From a virus: DNA of 30,293 nt. Of this stretch, positions 24,813-30,293 are shown one piece after another. The notes below the pieces were generated by a model, which did no database searches, was not told the origin of the DNA, and worked only from the letters and a program-made list of their open reading frames with translations. The DNA is taken from IMG/VR virus record IMGVR_UViG_3300021559_000070, positions 1 to 30,293 of that record; one strand, given 5' to 3'. The translations under genes were made by a program, and so were the position numbers. Each line of letters starts with the position of its first letter. The first letter of the stretch is position 1.

Positions 24813-25382
24813 TTAGGCTTCTAACTGGTACTCGTACAGCGATGCGGCGTTCAATGCGTCGGACACCGTGAAGTTGATCCCGAACACGAGGTTGAGCGGA
24901 TTCTCCGGCTTGTAGAAGCCATCGGTGCTCACGACGTTGCCGAAAGTCACGCCCGTCAAGCTGGTGTTGGTGAAAGCCGCCATCAAGCTCACGACGCCGT
25001 TGCAGACGAACTGCGCGGATACGACCTGCACGATGCCGCTCACGGAGTCGCCCTGCAATCCGAGCACGAGCGCAAACGGATACTGCGCGTTGGTCGTGAG
25101 GGACTGGGCGGCGGTCAGCACGCTGACCGTGGTGTTGCTGCCGCTGGTCAGCGACGTGCCGCTCTGCAACGTGGGGATGATGGTCGGGGACGCGCCGTGG
25201 ACGAACAGGGTGCCGCTCGCCGTGAGGGTCACGACCTGCCCGTTTTGCTGCTCCAACACCTGTAGGATCGCGGGGGCGGCGGAACTCAGGACGGAGGGAA
25301 AAATCTTGACGCCCGTGCCCGTGCCGCCGATCTTGACGGGGTTGGCGTAGTTGATTCCTGCTGATGCGATGATGTGACTCAT
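24813..25382 (-). CDS. Structural protein in its own transcription unit
   Basis: This 189-residue protein is strand-rich (VVTLTASGTLFVHGASPTI, NTTVSVLTAAQSL, PLNLVFGINFTVSD) and ends LYEYQLEA. TAAGGA precedes the ATG. It is the first gene of the late region, has a structured leader and a repeated promoter-like element upstream, and a very strong terminator just downstream. That is a layout expected for an abundantly made protein. A decoration or capsid-associated role is likely. No named family is recognised. Confidence 0.7.
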   Translation of the reverse strand: MSHIIASAGINYANPVKIGGTGTGVKIFPSVLSSAAPAILQVLEQQNGQVVTLTASGTLFVHGASPTIIPTLQSGTSLTSGSNTTVSVLTAAQSLTTNAQYPFALVLGLQGDSVSGIVQVVSAQFVCNGVVSLMAAFTNTSLTGVTFGNVVSTDGFYKPENPLNLVFGINFTVSDALNAASLYEYQLEA

Positions 25383-25388
25383 GGGGGT

Positions 25389-25429
25389 TTCCTTAGGGGT
25401 TCACCCTAGTCGCAGAGGTTCACCCTGCG
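25389..25429 (-). promoter_or_regulatory. Tandem hairpins in the 5' leader of the first late gene
   Basis: On the minus strand, two hairpins precede the ATG at 25382. The first (25411-25429) has stem CGCAGGG / CTCTGCG-type pairing (six Watson-Crick pairs and one G-T). The second (25394-25408) has TAGGG / CCCTA. Both have the identical five-base loop TGAAC. The second ends at the TAAGGA ribosome site. This could regulate or stabilise the message. Confidence 0.5.
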
Positions 25430-25453
25430 GTGAGAGCCGGACGATGCCTGCAC

Positions 25454-25475
25454 TCACAAAGAGAGGCGGATAGTC
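25454..25475 (-). promoter_or_regulatory. 22-bp repeated element, copy 2 (candidate late promoter/operator)
   Basis: On the minus strand it begins GACTATCCGCCTCT then CTTTGTGA, 20 of 22 bases the same as the copy at 17088-17109. It lies 72 bases upstream of the ATG at 25382, before the tandem hairpins. Its position before the first late gene supports a promoter or operator for minus-strand late transcription. It also lies 133 bases upstream of the plus-strand gene at 25609. Confidence 0.5.
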
Positions 25476-25608
25476 TGGAAATTACCTGTTGCGGCGGGCG
25501 TAGGCGCTGTCGATGCAGAGAGAAAGGGGAGCCACATCAGGGCAGACTGAATTGGATATATTGTAGGCGTCGCATCCGGGGATTGTTCGAGCAGGCAGGA
25601 GGCGCAAA

Positions 25609-26217
25609 ATGAACCGAGCAATCAGTTTGGTGATTCTGTTTGTTTGTGCTGCGGGCATCGTGGCGCTCGTTGCGCAAGCGCAGGCTCCTAAAAAGCATCC
25701 GTCGCCAGCTTCACTTGGTGAACTGCGTGCAGCCGTTCAGGCAGAGGACTATCTCGAAATAGGTTCAGCCAGAGTGACGCTTGGCATGACGAAGGCACAG
25801 GTCGCCGAGGCGCTCAAGGGTTACTCGCTCAGGCAGAACGATGACGAGTGGTTAGCGATGGACCTTGCCCAGCCTATGACGCTGGGTGACGTTCTCCAGC
25901 CTCAACCGGGACTCTCCGGGATGACATTCCAATTCACAGCGGGACGGCTGAGCGCGGCGACGCGAGAATGGCCCATCCGCAACGGTGATGTAGCGGGAAC
26001 CATCTTTGCCGTCTTTAGCCATTGGCAGCGCGAAAGGGCGGGGCAAGGCAGATTTCTCGCAAACTGCGGCGTGGTCACGGATGTCGCGGCCTCTCCAAGC
26101 GCGACCTTTCAGCGAACCTCGATTGTGTGCGGCGAGAAAGCTGTAGTCATAATGAAAGACTCGTCAGGCACCCAACCCCAAGGCGTCGCGGAAGTGCTCG
26201 GAGAGCGGCGTCCGTGA
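25609..26217 (+). CDS. Secreted protein with BamE/SmpA-like motif, probable cargo (moron) gene
   Basis: This 202-residue protein has a classical signal peptide: basic start (MNR), hydrophobic core (ISLVILFVCAAGIVALVAQ), and an AQAQA-P cleavage site near residue 26. No lipobox is present. A VTLGMTKAQVAEALKGY...W segment (about 56-84) matches the SmpA/BamE or BLIP-like motif (G-M-T-x-x-x-V...L...W). The AGGAGG ribosome site is strong. It is the only plus-strand gene between the late region and the early operon. A secreted, host-type protein in this place suggests a lysogenic-conversion or otherwise accessory gene. The motif call is moderate; the function is unknown. Confidence 0.75.
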   Translation: MNRAISLVILFVCAAGIVALVAQAQAPKKHPSPASLGELRAAVQAEDYLEIGSARVTLGMTKAQVAEALKGYSLRQNDDEWLAMDLAQPMTLGDVLQPQPGLSGMTFQFTAGRLSAATREWPIRNGDVAGTIFAVFSHWQRERAGQGRFLANCGVVTDVAASPSATFQRTSIVCGEKAVVIMKDSSGTQPQGVAEVLGERRP

Positions 26218-26527
26218 AAGAAACGCGTAGCTAAAATATTTGTCGGGTAAATAGCAGTCCCTTGGGACCCCCAATGGGGCGGCCACACCGGGTAGGGGCG
26301 AAGAAAAAGAAAAGATATTAGAGTACCTAAGTCCAGTATTTTCAATCATTTATCTATCCCAATTCTCCCCAACCCGCTCGGAATTGAATCTCACACTCTA
26401 TTCCCATGCTCAAAACAAGGGACTTATTTCCCCCTTGTTACTGCCTGTTACTGCGCGTTGCGCCCGGTTTGTTCCCAATTTCCTCTTACTGCGCATGATT
26501 GCCGAGCACTTTGCACCCGGTTTGCGC
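26218..26527. other. Gene-free control region with short repeats
   Basis: No convincing gene lies in these 310 bases. The left part is A/T-rich around 26310-26350 and holds small palindromes (GTCCCTTGGGAC near 26260; CCCCAATGGGG just after). The right part has short direct repeats: GTTACTGC at 26437-26444, GTTACTGCGC at 26447-26456 and TTACTGCGC at 26486-26494, alternating with CCCGGTTTG at 26463-26471 and 26516-26524. An AACAAGGG inverted repeat lies at 26414-26439. This resembles a control region or origin, but neither role is proven. Confidence 0.45.
26410..26439 (-). terminator. Possible terminator of the 63-codon minus-strand gene
   Basis: On the minus strand AACAAGGG pairs perfectly with CCCTTGTT across a ten-base loop, followed by TTG. 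The stem itself ends in TTGTTTTG, giving a short T-run. It lies about 90 bases downstream of the stop at 26528. It is weaker than the other two terminators and could instead be an operator. Confidence 0.35.
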
Positions 26528-26719
26528 CTACTCTGCGGACTCTTTCGCTTGATCGTCTGCGACTAGCTGCGCCAGTTCCGACTCGGTTTGCGCCCCGCCT
26601 AACGGCAATTTGCCCTCAAGCATCATCAGGAGTTCAAGCGCCCGAACCCGCGCCTTGTCGGTTTTCGCAGTCTGAGCGATCCGCTTTGCGAGCAGTTCCG
26701 CTGTGATTTTTGCTGGCAC
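26528..26719 (-). CDS. Small helical protein, 63 residues
   Basis: A GTG start at 26719 is used; a TAG lies two codons before it in the same frame. The product (MPAKITAELLAKRIAQTAKT...ALELLMMLEGKLPLG, ending DDQAKESAE) is helical with regular codon use favouring G/C in the third position. The ribosome site is weak. It is divergent from the early operon and upstream of the repeat region, a position often held by regulators or small accessory proteins, but no HTH is visible. No family is recognised. Confidence 0.55.
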   Translation of the reverse strand: MPAKITAELLAKRIAQTAKTDKARVRALELLMMLEGKLPLGGAQTESELAQLVADDQAKESAE

Positions 26720-26741
26720 GGTCTACCGTATTCATCCTCTA

Positions 26742-26771
26742 TTGATACTGAGCAAAAGTCCGCTTTCTCAA
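26742..26771 (-). promoter_or_regulatory. Possible sigma70-type promoter for the 63-codon gene
   Basis: On the minus strand TTGAGA (26771-26766) and TATCAA (26747-26742) are separated by 18 bases, leaving a short leader before the GTG at 26719. The match is moderate, so this is tentative. It would form a divergent pair with the early promoter. Confidence 0.35.
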
Positions 26772-26803
26772 CGAAAGAATTTCACGTCAGCAAAAAATAG
26801 TGC

Positions 26804-26831
26804 TTGACATTGTGTCCGAGTCTGCTATTCT
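26804..26831 (+). promoter_or_regulatory. Early promoter, sigma70 type with extended -10
   Basis: A perfect TTGACA (26804-26809) is followed after 16 bases by TGC-TATTCT (-10 at 26826-26831, with TG forming an extended -10). It lies 36 bases ahead of the first early ATG and after an A-rich tract (26792-26797). This should drive the plus-strand operon using host RNA polymerase. Confidence 0.75.
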
Positions 26832-26867
26832 GACCTGCAAGCAAACCAAAACAGAAAGGAAAAACAA

Positions 26868-27080
26868 ATGTACGTCAGCGAACATCGGTTCGACTCGGAA
26901 GGGCACTGCCGATACTGCGATATGCACCTTAGCGCAGCCAGCAATGCGGTCTGCTCGGAACGTGTGAAGCGAGCAGAGCGCAACAAACGTCAGCGAGAAA
27001 ACAGAAACGCCATGCGTGACGCAATGGAGTCCTTGGGACTCGTTCGTGTCCGTGTCAACGGCAGACAGGCATGGGAATAA
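26868..27080 (+). CDS. Small zinc-finger-like early protein
   Basis: This is the first gene behind the early promoter; AAAGGA lies before the ATG. The 70-residue protein has GHCRYCDMHLSAASNAVC (C14, C17, H20, C31-type spacing), a possible single zinc site, then a strongly basic helix (RVKRAERNKRQRENRNAMR). A small basic metal-binding protein at the head of an early operon could bind nucleic acid or a host factor. No family is recognised. Confidence 0.7.
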   Translation: MYVSEHRFDSEGHCRYCDMHLSAASNAVCSERVKRAERNKRQRENRNAMRDAMESLGLVRVRVNGRQAWE

Positions 27081-27082
27081 CG

Positions 27083-27637
27083 ATGGGAAAACTCGACATC
27101 GGGGAATACGCGCAAAGCAGACTTGCTGAGACGCTATCAGAAAAAAGCGGATCGGCAGATGACTTGCGCCATGAAATTGAAACACTTGAGGATGACTTTG
27201 ACTTCGATTCATTCGCGCCTTACACGCATGAGGAAAGCGAAGTTATCAGCGAACTGGAAAAGGAATACTGGCAGTCCGCAGAGGACTTCTGCGGAGATAA
27301 AACCTACAAAGCAACGGAGTGGGAAGATGCGCGTAGAGCCTATGCGAGTGCTTTAGCCTACTCCGCATATTCCTCACTATGGGATCAAGCCAAGCAGGAG
27401 TTAATCGAAGCGATTGAGCAATTTGAGTCCGATGCTCAGGACTCAGGCTGCGATGATCCGGTTATCTCTCTCGCCTTGTCTTGCACTCACGGATGGGCAG
27501 CACATAACCGTGAGGATGCGGACGGAACAATGTACTTCGAGTCTCGCCAGTTAGACGGATGCAACGGACTCGCTCGATTGTTCTCAGGAGTATGGCTGTC
27601 CGTTTGTTTCACTCCAGAAAGTGAGGGTAAATCGTGA
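27083..27637 (+). CDS. Hypothetical acidic early protein
   Basis: Start at 27083 (MGKLDIGEYAQSRL) is preferred because it follows the previous TAA closely and avoids a nine-base overlap; an in-frame ATG at 27071 is possible. The 184-residue protein is acidic (LEDDFDFDSFAPYTHEESE) and helical, with tryptophans and cysteines in the second half (SCTHGWAAHNREDADG, GVWLSVCF). No catalytic motif is recognised. The following gene begins within its stop codon. Confidence 0.7.
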   Translation: MGKLDIGEYAQSRLAETLSEKSGSADDLRHEIETLEDDFDFDSFAPYTHEESEVISELEKEYWQSAEDFCGDKTYKATEWEDARRAYASALAYSAYSSLWDQAKQELIEAIEQFESDAQDSGCDDPVISLALSCTHGWAAHNREDADGTMYFESRQLDGCNGLARLFSGVWLSVCFTPESEGKS

Positions 27638-27921
27638 GTGAATTGACTCCGTACCGCGCTGACGTTTTCTTCACTGGCAAAGACAAACGAGGCAAGCCGC
27701 AAGGTGCGGCTTATTGCCTCTGGAATCCTGTCCAGCACTACAAAGAAGCAAGGCTCCCTAGTGCTGGCAGTTTTCTCTTCCCCGGACTACACGCGATTCG
27801 TCGCGCAGTCGAGGCAGTTGTTAGTGATCCGTCCGTAACGCAAGTCTCAGTCAGAACAAATCAAGACAAGCCGATTGCTCGCTGGACGCGAGAGAAAGGA
27901 TGGAGATATGAGTCTGTTTGA
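27634..27921 (+). CDS. Hypothetical early protein, 95 residues
   Basis: A GTG at 27634 overlaps the previous TGA, and GAGGG lies a few bases before it. The protein reads DVFFTGKDKRGKPQGAAYCL, then LHAIRRAVEAVVSDP and VSVRTNQDKPIARWTREKGW. The C-terminal order, a helix, a strand and a W-x-x-x-x-G-W end, faintly resembles the end of RNase H folds but lacks the usual acidic residues, so I do not assign a function. Its last codons overlap the start of the AAA+ gene. Confidence 0.65.
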   Translation: MSELTPYRADVFFTGKDKRGKPQGAAYCLWNPVQHYKEARLPSAGSFLFPGLHAIRRAVEAVVSDPSVTQVSVRTNQDKPIARWTREKGWRYESV

Positions 27922-28588
27922 TGGCGTCACAGACAGTGTGAGAGTCAGGGCAGAGCAGTCAGGCTTTGCCTTTCCTCAAGCACTCAGCGAAAAGTATCAG
28001 CCCGAAACTATCAGCGAGTTTATCGGGCTGGACAAACCGAAACGCATCTTCACTAAATTCCTTGAGGCTCCGTACAAGTCAGCATGGCTGTTTTGTGGAC
28101 CTCCGGGGACTGGCAAGACCACGTTCGCTATCGCCTTGGCGAAACAGCTAGGGGCGGAGATCAAACACATCCCCTCTCAGGAGTGCAACGTAGCGAACGT
28201 CAGCGACGTGATCCGCCAATGCTGGTACGTGCCAAAAGGCAACACGTTCCATGTCGTTCTAGTGGACGAGGCGGACAAGATGAGTAATGCCTCTCAGTTG
28301 CATTTTCTCAGCAAGCTAGACGGCACGGCATATCCGCCGCAAACCATCTTCATATTCACTTGCAATTCGACAGATGGTCTTGAGCCTCGATTCCTGAGCC
28401 GCACACGGCAGATAGACTTTTCCTCTCACGGACTCGCTGAGCCGGGTGCGGAGTTGCTCGCCAGCATCTTCCAGCGCGAGGCTCCCGATGCCAGCGAGAA
28501 ACCTAACTTTCTCCGCATCATGCGGGACGCCAAAAACAACGTGAGGGATGCGCTCATGTCCCTAGAGACGGAGTTGCTCGCGGCATGA
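27908..28588 (+). CDS. Clamp-loader-like AAA+ ATPase
   Basis: The ATG at 27908 (MSLFDGVTDS) follows AAGGATGGAG and gives 226 residues. AAA+ motifs are complete: EKYQPETISEFIG box II-like (28-40), Walker A GPPGTGKT (64-71), Walker B VVLVDEAD (116-123), sensor 1 TCNST (151-155), an SRT arginine-finger segment (164-166, as SRC in RFC/DnaX) and sensor 2 NVRDALMSLE (211-220). It has the ATPase core and short lid of replication-factor-C small subunits or phage clamp loaders (T4 gp44 type) but no C-terminal collar domain. It probably loads a sliding clamp or remodels a replication protein. No clamp or polymerase is in the window. Confidence 0.85.
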   Translation: MSLFDGVTDSVRVRAEQSGFAFPQALSEKYQPETISEFIGLDKPKRIFTKFLEAPYKSAWLFCGPPGTGKTTFAIALAKQLGAEIKHIPSQECNVANVSDVIRQCWYVPKGNTFHVVLVDEADKMSNASQLHFLSKLDGTAYPPQTIFIFTCNSTDGLEPRFLSRTRQIDFSSHGLAEPGAELLASIFQREAPDASEKPNFLRIMRDAKNNVRDALMSLETELLAA

Positions 28589-28764
28589 GAACGATTAGCG
28601 AACTGTGCCGAACCTACCGCGTGTCGGGGTACTTCTCAGACGGGAACGGATACATAGGTGTCCGTTCCAAAGGTCTGATTCTCTGGCACTACTGGAAAGA
28701 CGGGGCGTACACGCAAACGGGGAGCACTCGGACGCCACAAGGCGCGAGGTTCCACAAACTATGA
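28585..28764 (+). CDS. Small hypothetical protein, 59 residues
   Basis: The ATG at 28585 overlaps the AAA+ stop as ATGA. The 59-residue product (MRTISELCRTYRVSGYFSDG, then NGYIGVRSKGLILWHYWKDG) has regular codon use and ends at a TGA that overlaps the next ATG. It is strand-rich with aromatic residues. No family is recognised. The tight overlaps support a real gene. Confidence 0.65.
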   Translation: MRTISELCRTYRVSGYFSDGNGYIGVRSKGLILWHYWKDGAYTQTGSTRTPQGARFHKL

Positions 28765-28985
28765 GGCAGCGTCAGCGTGATACGATGGCGTCCATGAAGA
28801 GAGGCTCCATCGTCCGCTATCGGCATGGCTCCACTGTCCGCGTCAAGCTATTCGACGGGCGCACCGTCGAGGCGAAGGTTTGCTACATGGAGGACACGGT
28901 AGATGGTCGCAAAGTCACAATCATTCACGATAATGTCGTCAATCGTGTGGACGCTGAACAAATCGTCAAGGTAATGAAGTCTTGA
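28761..28985 (+). CDS. Small SH3/KOW-like protein
   Basis: The start at 28761 overlaps the previous TGA (ATGA); internal ATGs at 28785 and 28794 are alternatives. The 74-residue product has a basic start and a five-strand-like pattern (RGSIVRYRHGSTVRVKLFDG, then TVEAKVCYMED and KVTIIHDNVVNRVDA) compatible with a small SH3-like barrel used in nucleic-acid or protein binding. No specific family is recognised. Confidence 0.65.
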   Translation: MRQRQRDTMASMKRGSIVRYRHGSTVRVKLFDGRTVEAKVCYMEDTVDGRKVTIIHDNVVNRVDAEQIVKVMKS

Positions 28986-29053
28986 CAGGCTCAGTGTCGG
29001 GCGGATTCCAGTCAAATCCCTCCCGCAAAGCGCCTGAAAATTCCCGCGAAAAT

Positions 29054-29377
29054 ATGGAGCACAGTGAGATGGGAAAAGCCGGACGGCCATTCGACGCTGC
29101 GGTAAGGGAACGGGTTCGGGCGCTGCTCGCCAAGGGAATCTCTTATTCCGAGATTGCCCGCAGGCTTGGAAAGCATGAACGTGCGGTCAGACGCCATGTG
29201 CGTGCGTTGGGAATCCCGGCAAAGGTTTACGGCAGGATGATTGTCCGGGCGGATGGAAAGAAAAAATGCGGTCGGTGCGGCAAGTGGAAAACTCCGGGCG
29301 CTTTCCCCACGGAGCGGGACACCGTTTGCCGGATGTGCTACAAGCATGACCCCGTTAGGCTGCGTCGAACGGGTTAG
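29054..29377 (+). CDS. HTH and zinc-ribbon DNA-binding protein
   Basis: The start is uncertain: ATG at 29054 (MEHSEMGKAGRPFD) or 29069, or a TTG at 28982; 29054 is used here. The HTH segment is GISYSEIARRLGKHERAVRR (about residues 27-46), of the type used in resolvases and sigma-like factors. A C-terminal CGRCGKWKTPGAFPTERDTV followed by CRMC gives two CxxC pairs for zinc. It probably binds DNA and regulates phage genes, or serves as the recognition part of an endonuclease lacking its catalytic domain. It is the last gene of the early operon; its TAG overlaps the TAA of the opposite gene. Confidence 0.75.
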   Translation: MEHSEMGKAGRPFDAAVRERVRALLAKGISYSEIARRLGKHERAVRRHVRALGIPAKVYGRMIVRADGKKKCGRCGKWKTPGAFPTERDTVCRMCYKHDPVRLRRTG

Positions 29378-29526
29378 TCTTTCGCTTTCTTGCGCGGGCG
29401 CTTCCGGCGCTTCGCCTTCGGCTTGCCTACTGCGGCGTCCCACTTGTCCTGAGAGACGTTGAGCGGTCCCCATGACGCCGATGAATTGCGTCCGCTTGCC
29501 AGCCGATCTCCGTCTCCTACTGCCAT
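29374..29526 (-). CDS. Small protein with basic tail, 50 residues
   Basis: The ATG at 29526 overlaps the previous TAA as TAATG, with GGGAGG upstream. The 50-residue product (MAVGDGDRLASGRNSSASWG...) ends in a lysine/arginine tail (KPKAKRRKRPRKKAKD), likely to bind nucleic acid. Its stop overlaps that of the convergent HTH-zinc gene by three bases. No family is recognised. Confidence 0.6.
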   Translation of the reverse strand: MAVGDGDRLASGRNSSASWGPLNVSQDKWDAAVGKPKAKRRKRPRKKAKD

Positions 29527-29699
29527 TACCCTACCTCCCGCTCGCTCAGGAATTTCTCGATCTGCTCCGGACGGAAGCGCAGCGCATAGCCGATCTTGAC
29601 GCTTGGGATTCGGAGTTGCCGCGCCCAACGGTAGACCGTAATCGGATGCAGGTTGAGCATCGCTGCTACGTCCCGCGCCGTGAGTAGTTTTGTCGCCAT
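29526..29699 (-). CDS. Excisionase/MerR-like winged-HTH protein
   Basis: The 57-residue protein (MATKLLTARDVAAMLNLHPI, then TVYRWARQLRIPSVKIGYAL, then RFRPEQIEKFLSEREVG) is a textbook HTH_17 (excisionase/MerR-like) domain: the DVAAMLNLHPITVYRWARQ helix pair, a K-I-G wing and an R-F-x-x-E-x-I-x-x-F-L end. Such proteins bend DNA at control or recombination sites. No integrase is visible, so a regulator is as likely as an excisionase. It overlaps the following small gene as TAATG. Confidence 0.85.
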   Translation of the reverse strand: MATKLLTARDVAAMLNLHPITVYRWARQLRIPSVKIGYALRFRPEQIEKFLSEREVG

Positions 29700-29747
29700 G
29701 TGAATCAGCCTTCAATCCCCTAAATACTGCGTGCCGCCGAGAATCGG

Positions 29748-29915
29748 TTACACCCCTACCTTATCCGCGACGGTGTTGGACTTCACGACCCACTGCCGGG
29801 AACTGAAAACGATCTGCTTCCAAATGCTGAACGCCTTCACCGTGTCCTCTGCTTCGATCACGAACGTGACCTCGCCGAACGCCGGGTGCGTCGCCACTAT
29901 CTCTGCCTTACTCAT
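29748..29915 (-). CDS. Hypothetical protein, 55 residues
   Basis: An ATG at 29915 lies inside the last codons of the upstream gene and opens 55 codons of normal composition ending at a TAA (29748-29750). The product (MSKAEIVATHPAFGEVTFVI, EAEDTVKAFSIWKQIVFSSR, QWVVKSNTVADKVGV) has strand-helix-strand character. No family is recognised. Confidence 0.6.
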   Translation of the reverse strand: MSKAEIVATHPAFGEVTFVIEAEDTVKAFSIWKQIVFSSRQWVVKSNTVADKVGV

Positions 29916-30293
29916 CTGAATCCTCCTCGTCGGGTGCCAGTTCCGACTCCAACACTTCCTTGGTCATGGGCACGCCGTCCGAGACGCCCTGCTTGGTGTG
30001 ATCCTCATAGTCCGAGGCGCTCATCTGAGCCTTGGTGATTGCCGATTTGATAGCCCATTCAAGATCATCCAGCACCTTGTCGGCAACCTCATGCTCCTCT
30101 TTCTCGGTAGGTTCAATGGAATCCATCTTGCGATTCTCAAAGGTGAGCAGCATCCTGTGCATGTTTGATTCCGTGTCATTCGCCTTGGCAAGAATCGTGT
30201 GTGCGGCTTTGACCGGGTTGCGGGAATTGTTCAACGCGGCGGCGTTGTAGCTGAGCCAGCCGAGGAACTCTATCTGTAGGGTGGAGAAGCCCC
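29908..30293 (-). CDS. Partial protein, 5' end beyond the window
   Basis: The frame is open to the right edge, and the residues before the first possible TTG start (STLQIEFLGWLSYNAAALNN) look like normal protein, so the gene starts outside the window. The visible part is helical and acidic: NPVKAAHTILAKANDTESNM, EKEEHEVADKVLDDLEWAIK, ending in ELAPDEEDSDE. It overlaps the next gene by eight bases. No family is recognised. Confidence 0.65.
   Translation of the reverse strand, partial: GFSTLQIEFLGWLSYNAAALNNSRNPVKAAHTILAKANDTESNMHRMLLTFENRKMDSIEPTEKEEHEVADKVLDDLEWAIKSAITKAQMSASDYEDHTKQGVSDGVPMTKEVLESELAPDEEDSDE

Noticed and set aside
25395-25426. GGTTCACCCT repeated twice, recalling a tRNA T-arm
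   Set aside because: No acceptor, D or anticodon arms can be formed around it; the two copies are better explained as leader hairpins on the minus strand.
26109-26345. 78-codon minus-strand frame
   Set aside because: Half of it is antisense to the secreted-protein gene, and the rest lies in repeat-containing non-coding DNA with irregular codon use.
1-30293. CRISPR arrays, insertion sequences, integrase, tRNA genes
   Set aside because: No regularly spaced repeats, transposase or integrase motifs, or cloverleaf sequences were seen on either strand.

Overview
The window is a segment of a tailed double-stranded DNA phage genome, free or as a prophage; no clear bacterial chromosomal genes flank it. 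The best fit is a short-tailed (podovirus-like) virus. It has a large terminase, a 691-residue portal, a scaffold-like protein and a capsid protein. These are followed by connector and nozzle-like proteins, fibre-type beta proteins, and a block whose order recalls T7 genes 13-14-15-16: a GNAT-like protein, a small protein starting MCG, a helical protein and a very large protein. No tape measure, sheath, integrase, DNA polymerase, phage RNA polymerase, endolysin or tRNA is visible. The host cannot be read from the sequence. The DNA is moderately GC-rich with strong GC preference at third codon positions.

Late region, minus strand, 25382 down to beyond position 1. It starts with a 189-residue structural protein that has its own structured leader and a perfect intrinsic terminator behind it. 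Next come small proteins, terL, portal, a 97-residue protein, scaffold, capsid and a duplicated-domain decoration-like protein. A second intrinsic terminator (17111-17147) closes this unit. The third unit runs from 17084 through two small proteins, a tandem pair of related connector-like proteins, a 1137-residue nozzle-like protein with five inserted repeats, a solo adenine methyltransferase, fibre-type proteins, a membrane protein, and the ejection-type block. Genes are packed with TAATG, TGATG or few-base junctions. A 22-bp element occurs upstream of the first and third units (20 of 22 bases identical) and is a candidate late promoter or operator.

Control and early region, 25383-30293. A plus-strand gene for a secreted BamE/SmpA-like protein (25609-26217) looks like a cargo gene. 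A gene-free stretch with short repeats follows, then a 63-codon minus-strand gene. A clear sigma70-type promoter (26804-26831) drives a compact plus-strand operon: a zinc-finger-like protein, two unknowns, a clamp-loader-like AAA+ ATPase, two tiny proteins, and an HTH plus zinc-ribbon protein. It meets a minus-strand group (a 50-residue basic protein, an excisionase-like HTH protein, a 55-residue protein and a partial gene) end to end at 29374-29377.

The most unusual item is the leftmost gene. One frame is open from 3349 to the window edge (at least 1116 codons). Its middle encodes a convincing zeta-toxin-like P-loop kinase domain inside what looks like an ejected virion protein. Just after the kinase, coding character jumps to another frame for 63 codons, with its own strong ribosome site, start and stop, and then returns to the first frame.
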